Shown here one piece after another: positions 1 to 8,458 of a stretch of DNA of 64,000 bases; position 1 is the first letter of the stretch, and every line of letters starts with the position of its first letter. Made by a program: the position numbers and the translations under genes. The notes beneath the pieces are model-generated. The model saw only the letters and a program-made list of their open reading frames with translations. It made no database searches and was not told the DNA's origin. The stretch is from Tepidimonas taiwanensis (GTDB lineage: Bacteria > Pseudomonadota > Gammaproteobacteria > Burkholderiales > Burkholderiaceae_C): contig NZ_CP083911.1 in the NCBI RefSeq assembly GCF_020162115.1, positions 682,001 through 746,000 of the forward strand. The letters are read 5' to 3'.

Positions 1-1028
1 GCGTGCTCGAAGCCGCCGCCGAGCGCTTTGGCATCCGCCTCGCGTTCGACCATTTCGACTTCGCCTGCTGGCCGTATTACGAGCGCCACGGCAAGATGTT
101 GCCCGAAGACTGGAAGGAGCGCATCGGCGGGCACGACGCGATTTTTTTCGGTGCCGTCGGCTGGCCACAGAAGATCCCGGACCACGTGTCGCTGTGGGGG
201 GCGCTGCTGCAGTTCCGCCGCGCGTTCGACCAGTACGTCAACCTGCGCCCGGCGCGGCTGATGCCCGGCATCCGTTCGCCGCTGGTGCGGCGCGACGGCA
301 CGCCACGCGCACCCGGCGAGATCGACATGCTGATCGTGCGCGAGAACACCGAGGGTGAATACTCCAGCATCGGCGGCCGCATGTTCGAAGGCACCGAGCG
401 CGAGCTGGTCCTGCAGGAAACGGTCATGACCCGCCACGGCGTCGACCGCGTGCTGCGCTACGCGTTCGAGCTGGCGCGCCAGCGCCCGCGGCGGCGCTTG
501 ACCAGCGCGACCAAGTCCAACGGCATCGCCATCACGATGCCGTACTGGGACGAGCGCGTGCGCGCCATCGCCGCGGAGTACCCCGACGTCACGGTGGACC
601 AGTTCCACATCGACATCCTGACCGCGCATTTCGTGCAGCGGCCGGAGCATTTCGACGTCGTGGTGGCGAGCAACCTGTTCGGCGACATCCTGAGCGACCT
701 CGGGCCCGCGTGCACCGGGACGATCGGCATCGCCCCGTCTGCCAACCTCAACCCCGAGCGGCGCTTCCCGTCGCTGTTCGAGCCGGTGCACGGCTCGGCG
801 CCGGACATCGCTGGTCGGGGCATCGCCAACCCGATCGGGCAAATCTGGGCCGGCGCGCTGATGCTGGACTTCCTCGGGTATCGCGACGCGCACGACGCCA
901 TCTTGCGCGCCATCGAAGCGGTGCTCGATCCCGCCGGGGGTGGCCCGCGCACCCCCGACATCGGCGGCACCGCGCGCACCACCGACGTCGGCCGCGCCGT
1001 GGCCGACGCGCTGCGTCACGGCGCATGA
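1..1028 (+). CDS. Tartrate dehydrogenase / D-malate dehydrogenase (decarboxylating), 5' end outside window
   Basis: This is an isocitrate/isopropylmalate dehydrogenase-family enzyme of the TtuC/DmlA branch. That branch oxidises tartrate or D-malate with NAD+ and a divalent metal in the cytoplasm. The reading frame is open from the first bases, so the N-terminus with the GDGIGKE-type nucleotide motif (about 25 residues) lies outside the window. Visible family marks are RENTEGEYSS for substrate binding, the DILSDLGP metal-ligand segment and the EPVHGSAPDIAG motif near the C-terminus. The protein ends in a normal family tail. Tartrate and D-malate specificity cannot be separated by eye. The annotated left end is only the window edge. 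Confidence 0.85.
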   Translation, partial: VLEAAAERFGIRLAFDHFDFACWPYYERHGKMLPEDWKERIGGHDAIFFGAVGWPQKIPDHVSLWGALLQFRRAFDQYVNLRPARLMPGIRSPLVRRDGTPRAPGEIDMLIVRENTEGEYSSIGGRMFEGTERELVLQETVMTRHGVDRVLRYAFELARQRPRRRLTSATKSNGIAITMPYWDERVRAIAAEYPDVTVDQFHIDILTAHFVQRPEHFDVVVASNLFGDILSDLGPACTGTIGIAPSANLNPERRFPSLFEPVHGSAPDIAGRGIANPIGQIWAGALMLDFLGYRDAHDAILRAIEAVLDPAGGGPRTPDIGGTARTTDVGRAVADALRHGA

Positions 1029-1085
1029 GTAGAATACGCGCCTTTTTGCCCGGCCGCACGGCGCGGGCGTTGGAGGAAGCCCCTG

Positions 1086-1361
1086 ATGAACAAAGCACAG
1101 CTGATCGAACAAATGGCCGAACAGGCGCAATTGACCAAAGCCGAAGCGGCTCGGGCGCTGGAGGCGCTGCTAGCCACCGTCACCGCGACACTGGCTCGTG
1201 GAGGTGACGTGACCGTGGTCGGCTTTGGCAGCTTCGTTGTCGAAGAGCGCGCTGCCCGCACCGGCCGCAATCCCAAGACCGGAGAGCCGGTGGCCATCCC
1301 TGCAGCTAAAATACCAAAATTCCGTCCCGGCAAGGCGTTCAAAGACGCTGTCAACGGTTGA
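1086..1361 (+). CDS. hupB: HU-family DNA-binding protein (HU-beta type)
   Basis: A 91-residue histone-like protein of full family length. It should bind and bend DNA as a dimer in the nucleoid. Visible marks are the N-terminal MNKAQLIEQMAEQA helix, the VGFGSF turn and the beta-arm sequence RTGRNPKTGE, followed by PKFRPGKAFKDAV. The start is supported by a GGAGG-like site about 8 bases upstream. A TAGAAT hexamer at 1030-1035, just after the dehydrogenase stop, is a plausible -10 box, although no good -35 is seen. It is a separate unit ending before tRNA-Val. Confidence 0.95.
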   Translation: MNKAQLIEQMAEQAQLTKAEAARALEALLATVTATLARGGDVTVVGFGSFVVEERAARTGRNPKTGEPVAIPAAKIPKFRPGKAFKDAVNG

Positions 1362-1403
1362 TCGTTTTGGTGCTGACCCGATGGTCGGCGCACACCAACG
1401 GGC

Positions 1404-1479
1404 GGGTGCTTAGCTCAGCTGGTAGAGCGGCGCCCTTACAAGGCGTAGGTCGGCGGTTCGATCCCGTCAGCACCCACCA
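1404..1479 (+). tRNA. tRNA-Val (anticodon UAC)
   Basis: This is a 76-nt cloverleaf. Acceptor arm GGGTGCT pairs with AGCACCC, the D-arm is GCTC/GAGC, and the anticodon stem is GCGCC/GGCGT with loop CTTACAA, so the anticodon is TAC. The T-arm loop is TTCGATC, and A73 plus an encoded CCA end at 1479. It decodes GUA and other GUN codons. Confidence 0.97.
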
Positions 1480-1496
1480 ATCAGTGATTTCCAGAC

Positions 1497-1530
1497 AACC
1501 CCGCACGGTCCGCCCTGCGGGGTTTTGTTT
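1497..1530 (+). terminator. Rho-independent terminator after tRNA-Val
   Basis: A perfect 9-bp stem, AACCCCGCA (1497-1505) with TGCGGGGTT (1516-1524), encloses a 10-nt loop and is followed by a T-rich run. It separates the tRNA unit from rfaH. Confidence 0.85.
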
Positions 1531-1584
1531 GCGAATGCCGACTCTACAATCCGGTTTGGCAAACAACGGCAACAGGGGGCGCGC

Positions 1585-2091
1585 GTGATTGGCGACGGTG
1601 ATTGGTACTTGGTCCACACCAAACCACGGCAGGAGCAGCGCGCGCTGGACAACCTCCAGCGCCAAGGCTACCCGTGCTTTCTGCCAATGGTGCCGGTCGA
1701 GCGTGTGCGCAATGGCCGCGTGCAGGTCGAGCAACAAGCTCTCTTTCCCCGCTACCTGTTTATCCGGCTTGGCTCAGGGCGCGATGCGCTTGCATGGGCG
1801 CCTGTGCGCTCTACGCTGGGGGTGACGCGGCTCGTCACCTTTGGCCACCAGCCCGCGCGCGTGCCCAGCGGACTCGTCGAGCAGCTGCAGCGGCAGGTCG
1901 CCGAACTCTGCGCTGCACCACAGCCACTGTTCCAGCCTGGCCAGGCCGTGCGCATCACCCACGGGCCGTTTGCCGGTCTGGAGTGCGTGTACCAGATGCC
2001 CGATGGCAACCAGCGTGCCTTGGTGTTACTGACCCTCATGCAGCGCCCTGTCACTGTCGCCGTGCCGGTGCAGCACATACGCGCGGCGTAA
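1585..2091 (+). CDS. rfaH: RfaH-type NusG paralogue, operon-specific antiterminator
   Basis: A specialised NusG paralogue expected to bind RNA polymerase paused at an ops element and suppress termination and polarity in long polysaccharide operons. The N-terminal NGN domain shows WYLVHTKPRQEQRALDNL then GYPCFLPM and PRYLFIRL. The last 55 residues are the KOW domain (QAVRITHGPFAGLE). I chose the GTG at 1585, preceded by an AGGGGG Shine-Dalgarno, because an upstream ATG at 1525 would lie inside the terminator T-tract and add 20 residues unlike the family. The protein is then 168 residues, normal for RfaH. It sits just before the polysaccharide cluster, and a matching ops element lies at 4020-4035. 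NusG itself is excluded by the RfaH-like NGN sequence and the isolated context. Confidence 0.9.
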   Translation: MIGDGDWYLVHTKPRQEQRALDNLQRQGYPCFLPMVPVERVRNGRVQVEQQALFPRYLFIRLGSGRDALAWAPVRSTLGVTRLVTFGHQPARVPSGLVEQLQRQVAELCAAPQPLFQPGQAVRITHGPFAGLECVYQMPDGNQRALVLLTLMQRPVTVAVPVQHIRAA

Positions 2092-2127
2092 TGCGGCGCG
2101 CAAGCGTCTCGGCACAGCGCCTCTGTA

Positions 2128-2182
2128 GGGGAGCGTGGTGAACCCGGCGCGGGCCTCGCTCCCCGCCGTTGTCGGTACAACG
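2128..2182 (+). terminator. Tandem hairpins between rfaH and the AAA-ATPase gene (possible terminator)
   Basis: There are two adjacent inverted repeats. GGGGAGCG (2128-2135) pairs with CGCTCCCC (2157-2164). Immediately after, CGTTGT-CGGT-ACAACG (2167-2182) forms a perfect tetraloop hairpin. Neither is followed by a T-run, so termination is uncertain. They could instead be RNA-processing or attenuator structures in the leader of the next gene, whose ATG is at 2214. Confidence 0.4.
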
Positions 2183-2213
2183 CCGGGTCACCCCGCGACA
2201 CGATAATCGGTAC

Positions 2214-3764
2214 ATGACCCGCCGCAAGCTCCCGATTGGCATCCAGACCTTTCGCAAAATCCGCGAAGAAGGGTGTTACTACGTCGACAAGACGCCGTAC
2301 GCACTCAAGCTCATCGAGCAGGGCACGCACTACTTCCTCTCGCGCCCCCGCCGCTTTGGGAAGAGCCTGTTTCTCGACACCTTGGCCGAGCTGTTTTCGG
2401 GTAACCGGGCCTTGTTCGAAGGGCTGTATGCCGAAGACCACTGGAACTGGTCGGTGCGCTACCCCGTTATCCGCATCAGCTTCGCCGCCGGGCGACTGCA
2501 AACCCGCGAGGCCCTCGAAGCCCACATCGCCGCGGAACTCGAAGGCAATGCCCAGCGCCTGGGTGTGATGCTCGCGGACGCCGCCGACAGCCACCTACGG
2601 TTTCGTGCGTTGATTCAGGCTGCGGTGGCCCGTCACGGCCAGCGAGCGGTCGTCCTCATCGACGAGTACGACAAGCCGATTCTGGACAACCTGGGCGACA
2701 AGGCCACCGCCGCTGCGATGCGCGAGGGCTTGCGCAACTTGTACTCGGTCCTCAAAGACCAGGACGCGCACCTGCGCTTCGTGTTCCTCGCGGGCGTTTC
2801 TAAGTTCAGCAAGGCCTCCATCTTCTCGGGCCTGAACAACCTGGAAGACATCACGCTCGATGCGCGCTACAGTGCGATTTGCGGTTACACGGACACAGAC
2901 ATCGACACCGTGTTTGCCCCGGAACTCGAAGGGTTCGACCGCGAGGAGATTCGGCGCTGGTACAACGGCTATGGGTGGCTGGGCGAGCGCGTCTACAACC
3001 CGTTCGATGTGCTGCTGCTCTTTCAGGAGCGGCTCTTTCGCGCCTGGTGGTTCGAGACCGGAACACCCACTTTCCTCATCGAGCTGCTGGCCAAGCGCCA
3101 CACCTTCACCCCACAGCTCGACGCCCTCATTGCCAGCGAGCAGTTGCTCAACGCGTTTGATGTCGAGCACATCGCCACCGAAGCCATCCTGTGGCAGACC
3201 GGGTATCTGACCATCGTGGCCGAAGAGCGGCTCGGGCGCATCAGCCGCTACCGGCTGGGTTACCCGAACCTGGAGGTGCAGTCCGCCTTCAACGAAGCGC
3301 TGCTGGCCGCCCTGTTACCGCAACCCGAGTATGCCGCGCAGCAAGCACTGCCGCTGTACCAGCGACTGACCCAGCTCGACTTCGACGGCCTCAAAGCCCA
3401 CTTCGAGAGCCTCTATGCCTCCATCCCACTCGACTGGTACCGCAACAACCCCATCACGCAGTACGAGGGCTACTGGGCCAGCATCTTCTACTCGCACATC
3501 GCGAGCCTCGGCCTCGACCTCTCGCCAGAGGACGTCACCAACCAGGGGCGTATCGACCTGACGTTGAAGCTCGACGACGCGATCGTCGTCATCGAGTTCA
3601 AGCGCGTCGAGGGTACTGCCCCGACAGGTGAAGCGATGGCGCAACTGAAGGCCCGCGGCTACGCCGACAAGTACCGCGCGGACGGCCGCCCTGTCTATCT
3701 GCTCGGCGTCGAGTTCAGCGCCGAGCGGCGCAACATCGTCGGGTGGGCGGTAGAGCGCGCGTAG
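2214..3764 (+). CDS. AAA-ATPase-like protein with C-terminal PD-(D/E)XK nuclease domain
   Basis: A 516-residue protein of the AAA-ATPase_like/DUF1703 family, common in bacteria and of unknown role. The start MTRRKLPIGIQTFRKIRE is the typical family start, and a TTG 45 bases upstream lies inside a hairpin. The P-loop-like RPRRFGKSLFL is around residue 45, the Walker B/sensor VVLIDEYDKPIL around 155, and a middle helical region follows. The C-terminal nuclease fold shows GRIDLTLKL then VVIEFK, the PD-(D/E)XK signature. Such genes are often mobile or expanded in copy number. Why one lies between rfaH and its probable target is unclear. A defence role is possible, but nothing in the sequence shows it. 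Confidence 0.85.
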   Translation: MTRRKLPIGIQTFRKIREEGCYYVDKTPYALKLIEQGTHYFLSRPRRFGKSLFLDTLAELFSGNRALFEGLYAEDHWNWSVRYPVIRISFAAGRLQTREALEAHIAAELEGNAQRLGVMLADAADSHLRFRALIQAAVARHGQRAVVLIDEYDKPILDNLGDKATAAAMREGLRNLYSVLKDQDAHLRFVFLAGVSKFSKASIFSGLNNLEDITLDARYSAICGYTDTDIDTVFAPELEGFDREEIRRWYNGYGWLGERVYNPFDVLLLFQERLFRAWWFETGTPTFLIELLAKRHTFTPQLDALIASEQLLNAFDVEHIATEAILWQTGYLTIVAEERLGRISRYRLGYPNLEVQSAFNEALLAALLPQPEYAAQQALPLYQRLTQLDFDGLKAHFESLYASIPLDWYRNNPITQYEGYWASIFYSHIASLGLDLSPEDVTNQGRIDLTLKLDDAIVVIEFKRVEGTAPTGEAMAQLKARGYADKYRADGRPVYLLGVEFSAERRNIVGWAVERA

Positions 3765-4019
3765 CCGTTGGACATGGGCCGGCCTCGTACGGCGTGATCC
3801 AGCCGGGGTCTGGGGTGCCGTGTGCCACGGTAGCGGTGACGCCGCGGCCACTTGTTTTTGGTGCGGCTCGGATGCCACGGGGCCGGTTCCCGTTTGATTC
3901 CATGACGCGGAAGCCGGAAGTTCCGCCGATCGTTTCCTCGCCACCGCGGAAGGGGGCGCATTCGCTGCTTAAAATCCGACTACATCACACACAACGGCAA
4001 CACCGGGCGGTGCTGCCAC

Positions 4020-4035
4020 TGCGGTAGCTTTGCCT
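4020..4035 (+). promoter_or_regulatory. ops element (RfaH recruitment site) in the galE leader
   Basis: TGCGGTAGCTTTGCC at 4020-4034 matches the enteric ops core GGCGGTAGNNT at 10 of 11 positions (first G is T) and also keeps the following T/GC pattern. It lies 14 bp before the galE ATG. rfaH is 2 kb upstream. The rest of the 279-base gap 3765-4043 has no gene. TAAAAT at 3970-3975 is the only -10-like hexamer I see, and no convincing -35 accompanies it. The function is inferred from the known E. coli RfaH-ops mechanism. Confidence 0.72.
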
Positions 4036-4043
4036 TATTCAAA

Positions 4044-5072
4044 ATGAATATCCTCCTCACCGGCGGCTTGGGCTATATCGGCAGCCACACCGCCGTGGTG
4101 TTGGCGCAGGCGGGACACCGGCTCGTATTGCTGGACAACCTCTCCAACAGCCGGCTCGACGTTGCCGACCGCCTAGCGGCCATCCTGGGCGTCAAGCCGG
4201 TGGTGGAAGTCGGCGATGTGCTGGACACCATCCGCCTGCGCCTCATCCTCAAGCACTACGCGATTGATGCCGTCATCCACTTCGCCGGTCTCAAGGCCGT
4301 GGGGGAATCTGTCGCGCAGCCGCTGGCGTACTACCACAACAACGTCGCCGGTACCGTGAGCCTCTTGCGCGCGATGGCGGAGCAGGGCGTCAAGCGCCTG
4401 GTCTTTTCCAGCAGCGCCACTGTCTACGGCCAGCCGCAATACCTGCCGTTGGACGAAGCGCACCCAACGAGCGCCACCAACCCCTACGGCCGTACCAAGC
4501 TGCACATCGAGGAAATCCTGCGCGACCTTGCGGCCAGCGACCCCACGTGGCGCATCGCCATCCTGCGCTATTTCAACCCCGTCGGGGCCCACGAGTCTGG
4601 GCTGATCGGCGAAGACCCCAACGGCATCCCCAACAACCTCATGCCCTACATCGCCCGCGTCGCAGCGGGTCAGCTGCCGCACCTCAACATCTGGGGCGAC
4701 GACTACCCCACGCCCGACGGCACCGGCATACGCGACTACCTGCACGTGATGGACCTGGCCGAGGGGCACCGCGCCGCGCTCGACCACCTGGCCCACACCG
4801 ACCAGTCGTGCGACACCTTCAACCTCGGTACCGGGCGCGGGACGAGCGTGCTGCAGATGGTGCAGGCGTTCGAGTCTGCCACCGGCCAGCGCGTGCCGTA
4901 CCGCATTGCGGCGCGCCGCCCGGGCGACGTGGCCGAGTGCTGGGCCGACCCCGGCAAGGCCCAGCACGTGCTGGGCTGGCGGGCCACGCGCACCCTGCAC
5001 GACATGTGCGCCAGCGCGTGGGGGTTTGTCTGTGGTGCTGCGGAGCGTTCCTGCGCAAGTCCTGTGGTGTAG
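4044..5072 (+). CDS. galE: UDP-glucose 4-epimerase
   Basis: Interconverts UDP-glucose and UDP-galactose (possibly also the N-acetylated forms) with bound NAD+ in the cytoplasm, supplying hexoses for the surface glycan. It is an extended short-chain dehydrogenase of 342 residues. The Rossmann motif GGLGYIGSH is at residues 7-15, SSSATVYG carries the catalytic Ser/Thr, and NPYGRTK provides the Tyr and Lys. The substrate domain includes RYFNPVGAH and DGTGIRDYLHV. The last residues (CGAAERSCASPVV) diverge from the usual tail. It is the first gene after the ops element. Confidence 0.95.
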   Translation: MNILLTGGLGYIGSHTAVVLAQAGHRLVLLDNLSNSRLDVADRLAAILGVKPVVEVGDVLDTIRLRLILKHYAIDAVIHFAGLKAVGESVAQPLAYYHNNVAGTVSLLRAMAEQGVKRLVFSSSATVYGQPQYLPLDEAHPTSATNPYGRTKLHIEEILRDLAASDPTWRIAILRYFNPVGAHESGLIGEDPNGIPNNLMPYIARVAAGQLPHLNIWGDDYPTPDGTGIRDYLHVMDLAEGHRAALDHLAHTDQSCDTFNLGTGRGTSVLQMVQAFESATGQRVPYRIAARRPGDVAECWADPGKAQHVLGWRATRTLHDMCASAWGFVCGAAERSCASPVV

Positions 5073-5104
5073 GCCAAATCGGGTTCAACAAAAACGCGCC
5101 GAAC

Positions 5105-5404
5105 ATGCGCCTGACGCCAGAACACGTCGCCCTCATCAAACAGGTCGTCGCCGAGCAAGCGGGCACGGACGCGCAAGTTTGGCTGTTCGGCTCGCGCGCG
5201 GACGACACGGCGCGCGGGGGTGATGTCGATCTGCTCGTACAGCTGCCGCGGCCGATCGATGACCCCGCCCCCTGCGCGGCGCGTATCGCCGGACGCATCA
5301 GCCGCGCCATGCAGGGGCGCAAGGTCGACGTGGTTATGCTGGCCCCCAATCTGCGGCGACTGTCCATACACGAGGAGGCGTTGCGTTCGGGGGTCTTGCT
5401 GTGA
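5105..5404 (+). CDS. mntA: MNT-type nucleotidyltransferase, antitoxin of a type VII HEPN/MNT module
   Basis: A 99-residue minimal nucleotidyltransferase. The active-site signature LFGSRADD followed by GGDVDLLV is intact (GS plus the DxD metal pair). In the characterised MntA/HepT systems this enzyme AMPylates a tyrosine on the HEPN toxin and so silences it. The ATG at 5105 follows galE by 32 bases, and the stop overlaps the GTG of the next gene by 4 bases, indicating translational coupling. Placement between galE and galU makes it part of the polysaccharide transcript. Confidence 0.85.
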   Translation: MRLTPEHVALIKQVVAEQAGTDAQVWLFGSRADDTARGGDVDLLVQLPRPIDDPAPCAARIAGRISRAMQGRKVDVVMLAPNLRRLSIHEEALRSGVLL

Positions 5405-5871
5405 TCGCCGACCCCAAGGCGCAGCAGCGCCTGCTTCATCTCGTACGGCTGGCTGGCAAGGAGCTTCAGCACCTGCAGCTCACCGACGCGCGGCTTTTCG
5501 CGGTGCCCATGGACGCGCAGCGCGTCGATCGGCTCGCGGCCGATCCGGAACTCGCCGAGCGGGTCGACGCCTTCGTCGCTCGATTCGGTCGCCTGCAGGA
5601 CACCTTGGGTGACAAGGTGCTTCCCGCTTACTTGGTGGCACACGGCGAACGGTTGTCGACCTTCGTCGAGAACCTCGACCGCGCCGAAAAGCTCGGCATC
5701 GTCAGCGACGCCCAAACGTGGCTCGACATGCGGCGCTTGCGCAACCAGATGATCCACGAATATGTGGAGGATCCCTTGGTTCTCGCGTCTGCGCTCAACG
5801 CCGCCCATCGCTTCGTGCCCACGTTGGCCGCCGTGACGGGGTGGTTCCAGGCGCGGGTACATGCAGATTGA
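5401..5871 (+). CDS. hepT: HEPN-domain RNase toxin (HepT-like)
   Basis: A 156-residue all-helical HEPN protein. The RX4HxY motif is present as RNQMIHEY around residues 113-120. Arg and His are the RNase residues, and the Tyr is the one AMPylated by MntA in the Shewanella system. HepT toxins cleave RNA (tRNA ends in the studied cases) in the cytoplasm. The GTG start overlaps the antitoxin stop by 4 bases. Both catalytic and target residues are kept, so the module looks functional. galU follows 27 bases downstream. Confidence 0.85.
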   Translation: MIADPKAQQRLLHLVRLAGKELQHLQLTDARLFAVPMDAQRVDRLAADPELAERVDAFVARFGRLQDTLGDKVLPAYLVAHGERLSTFVENLDRAEKLGIVSDAQTWLDMRRLRNQMIHEYVEDPLVLASALNAAHRFVPTLAAVTGWFQARVHAD

Positions 5872-5898
5872 GATCGACGAACAATTCCCCTGTAAACC

Positions 5899-6860
<962 letters not shown>

Positions 6861-6864
<4 letters not shown>

Positions 6865-7088
6865 GCTACGTGCTCGAAACCAACGTCGTCTCCGAGCTGC
6901 GTAAGGTTCGGCTGGGTACCGGGGATGCATACTGCGCGCAGCTGCGCGTGCCCGACCCGCGCAGCGAGCGTGACGCTCTGATCGCTGCCACGGCATTGGT
7001 GCCTGGCATGGCGGTCGTCGCACGCAACGTGGCGGATTTCGCGCCGACCGGCGTTGTCCTCGTCAATCCGTGGCAACCTGTTGTGTGA
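6861..7088 (+). pseudogene. VapC/FitB-type PIN toxin with a large internal deletion
   Basis: The first 15 residues (MSYVLETNVVSELRK) are a PIN-domain start. The last 50 or so (CAQLRVPDPRSERDALIAAT onward to FAPTGV) are a PIN-domain end. Full-length relatives have about 60-70 residues between them, carrying the central acidic ligand, so an in-frame internal deletion is likely. The first catalytic Asp (normally LDTN) is Glu. The product should be inactive. Its ATG overlaps the galU stop (ATGA), an arrangement normally seen between antitoxin and toxin, which supports the view that the galU tail derives from the lost antitoxin. Confidence 0.8.
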
Positions 7089-7150
7089 CGCCGCGCAAAA
7101 AGATGACAAAAATTCATTGCGTTGAAACTGCTTTTTGAAAGAGTTACCCG

Positions 7151-8446
7151 ATGCATTTGATTGGACAACCGATTGCCGTCATCGGCCTCGGCTACGTCGG
7201 CCTGCCGTTGGCGGTCGAATTCGGCAAGCGCTATCCCGTTGTCGGCTTTGACATCAAGCCCGAGCGCATTGCCGAACTCCGGTCTGGTCGGGACGGCACG
7301 CGGGAAGTCGAGCCTGAAGAGCTGGCGGCTGCCGTGCATCTGCGCTACAGCAGCGATCCCGAGGATCTTCGCGACTGCCGCGTCTTCATCGTCACCGTGC
7401 CGACGCCGGTGGATCGCGTCAATCGCCCCGACTTCACGCCGCTCATCAGAGCAAGCGAGACGGTGGGGCGGGCGCTCAAGGCGGGTGACGTGGTGATCTA
7501 CGAGTCGACCGTTTACCCCGGAGCCACCGAAGAGGTGTGCGTGCCGATCCTCGAGCGGGAAAGCAGACTCGTCTTCAACCGTGATTTCTTCTGCGGCTAC
7601 AGCCCCGAGCGCATCAACCCCGGCGACAAAGAACACCGTCTCACCACTATCAAGAAAGTGACCAGCGGCTCCACGCCCGAGGCGGCCGAGGCGATCGACG
7701 CCCTCTACGCCAGCATCATCACCGCCGGCACCCACAGGGCAAGTTCCATCAAAGTGGCCGAAGCGGCAAAGGTGATTGAAAACACCCAGCGTGACCTCAA
7801 CATTGCGCTGATGAACGAACTGGCGATCATCTTCGACAAGCTAGGGATAGACACCCTGGAAGTGCTCGAAGCCGCCGGCACCAAGTGGAACTTCGTTCCC
7901 TTCCGTCCTGGTCTCGTCGGCGGCCACTGCATTGGCGTCGATCCCTACTACCTCACCTACAAGGCCGAGATGGTCGGCTATCATCCCCAGGTCATTCTCG
8001 CTGGACGGCGCATCAACGACGGTATGGCGAGCTACATTGCCAAGATGGCGGTTCAGGGGATGATTCGTCAGGGTGGCTGTCGTCGGGGCGATAAGGTCAT
8101 CGTGCTGGGCCTTACCTTCAAGGAAAACTGCCCCGATCTGCGCAATTCCAAGGTGGCCGACCTGGTAGGGCATCTGCGCGCCTACGGTCTGGATGTGTAT
8201 GTACACGATCCGCTGGCGGACCCGCAGGAGGCGCTGCGCGAATATGGCATCGAACTCGTTTCATGGGATAATCTTCCCCGCGATGTTTCGGCCCTGGTGG
8301 CAGCGGTAAGTCATCGCGACTATCTGCAAAGACCGCTTGCCGACATAGCGTCCTTGCTCAAGCCTCGAGGCACGTTTGTCGATGTCAAATCCGATTTCGA
8401 TGCGGCAGCCATTGAACAGATGGGCCATTACGTCTGGCGTTTGTGA
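7151..8446 (+). CDS. wbpA: UDP-N-acetylglucosamine 6-dehydrogenase (WbpA/TviB type)
   Basis: Performs the two-step NAD+-dependent oxidation of UDP-GlcNAc to UDP-GlcNAcA, the first step to UDP-ManNAc(3NAc)A. This 431-residue nucleotide-sugar dehydrogenase has the N-terminal GLGYVGLPLA Rossmann motif, the STVYPGATEEVCVP segment, the family motif RPGLVGGHCIGVDPYYL carrying the catalytic Cys, and the C-terminal GLTFKENCPDLRNSKV. WbpA rather than the UDP-GalNAc enzyme (WbpO) is inferred from the four genes that follow. It starts a tight run with gaps of 12, 20, -4 and 4 bases up to wbpI. Confidence 0.92.
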   Translation: MHLIGQPIAVIGLGYVGLPLAVEFGKRYPVVGFDIKPERIAELRSGRDGTREVEPEELAAAVHLRYSSDPEDLRDCRVFIVTVPTPVDRVNRPDFTPLIRASETVGRALKAGDVVIYESTVYPGATEEVCVPILERESRLVFNRDFFCGYSPERINPGDKEHRLTTIKKVTSGSTPEAAEAIDALYASIITAGTHRASSIKVAEAAKVIENTQRDLNIALMNELAIIFDKLGIDTLEVLEAAGTKWNFVPFRPGLVGGHCIGVDPYYLTYKAEMVGYHPQVILAGRRINDGMASYIAKMAVQGMIRQGGCRRGDKVIVLGLTFKENCPDLRNSKVADLVGHLRAYGLDVYVHDPLADPQEALREYGIELVSWDNLPRDVSALVAAVSHRDYLQRPLADIASLLKPRGTFVDVKSDFDAAAIEQMGHYVWRL

Positions 8447-8458
8447 TTGGGAGACAGA

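Noticed and set aside
3765..4019. A short protein gene in the leader before galE
   Set aside because: A 94-codon frame exists, but it starts inside the previous gene's end, has no ribosome site and overlaps the ops element.
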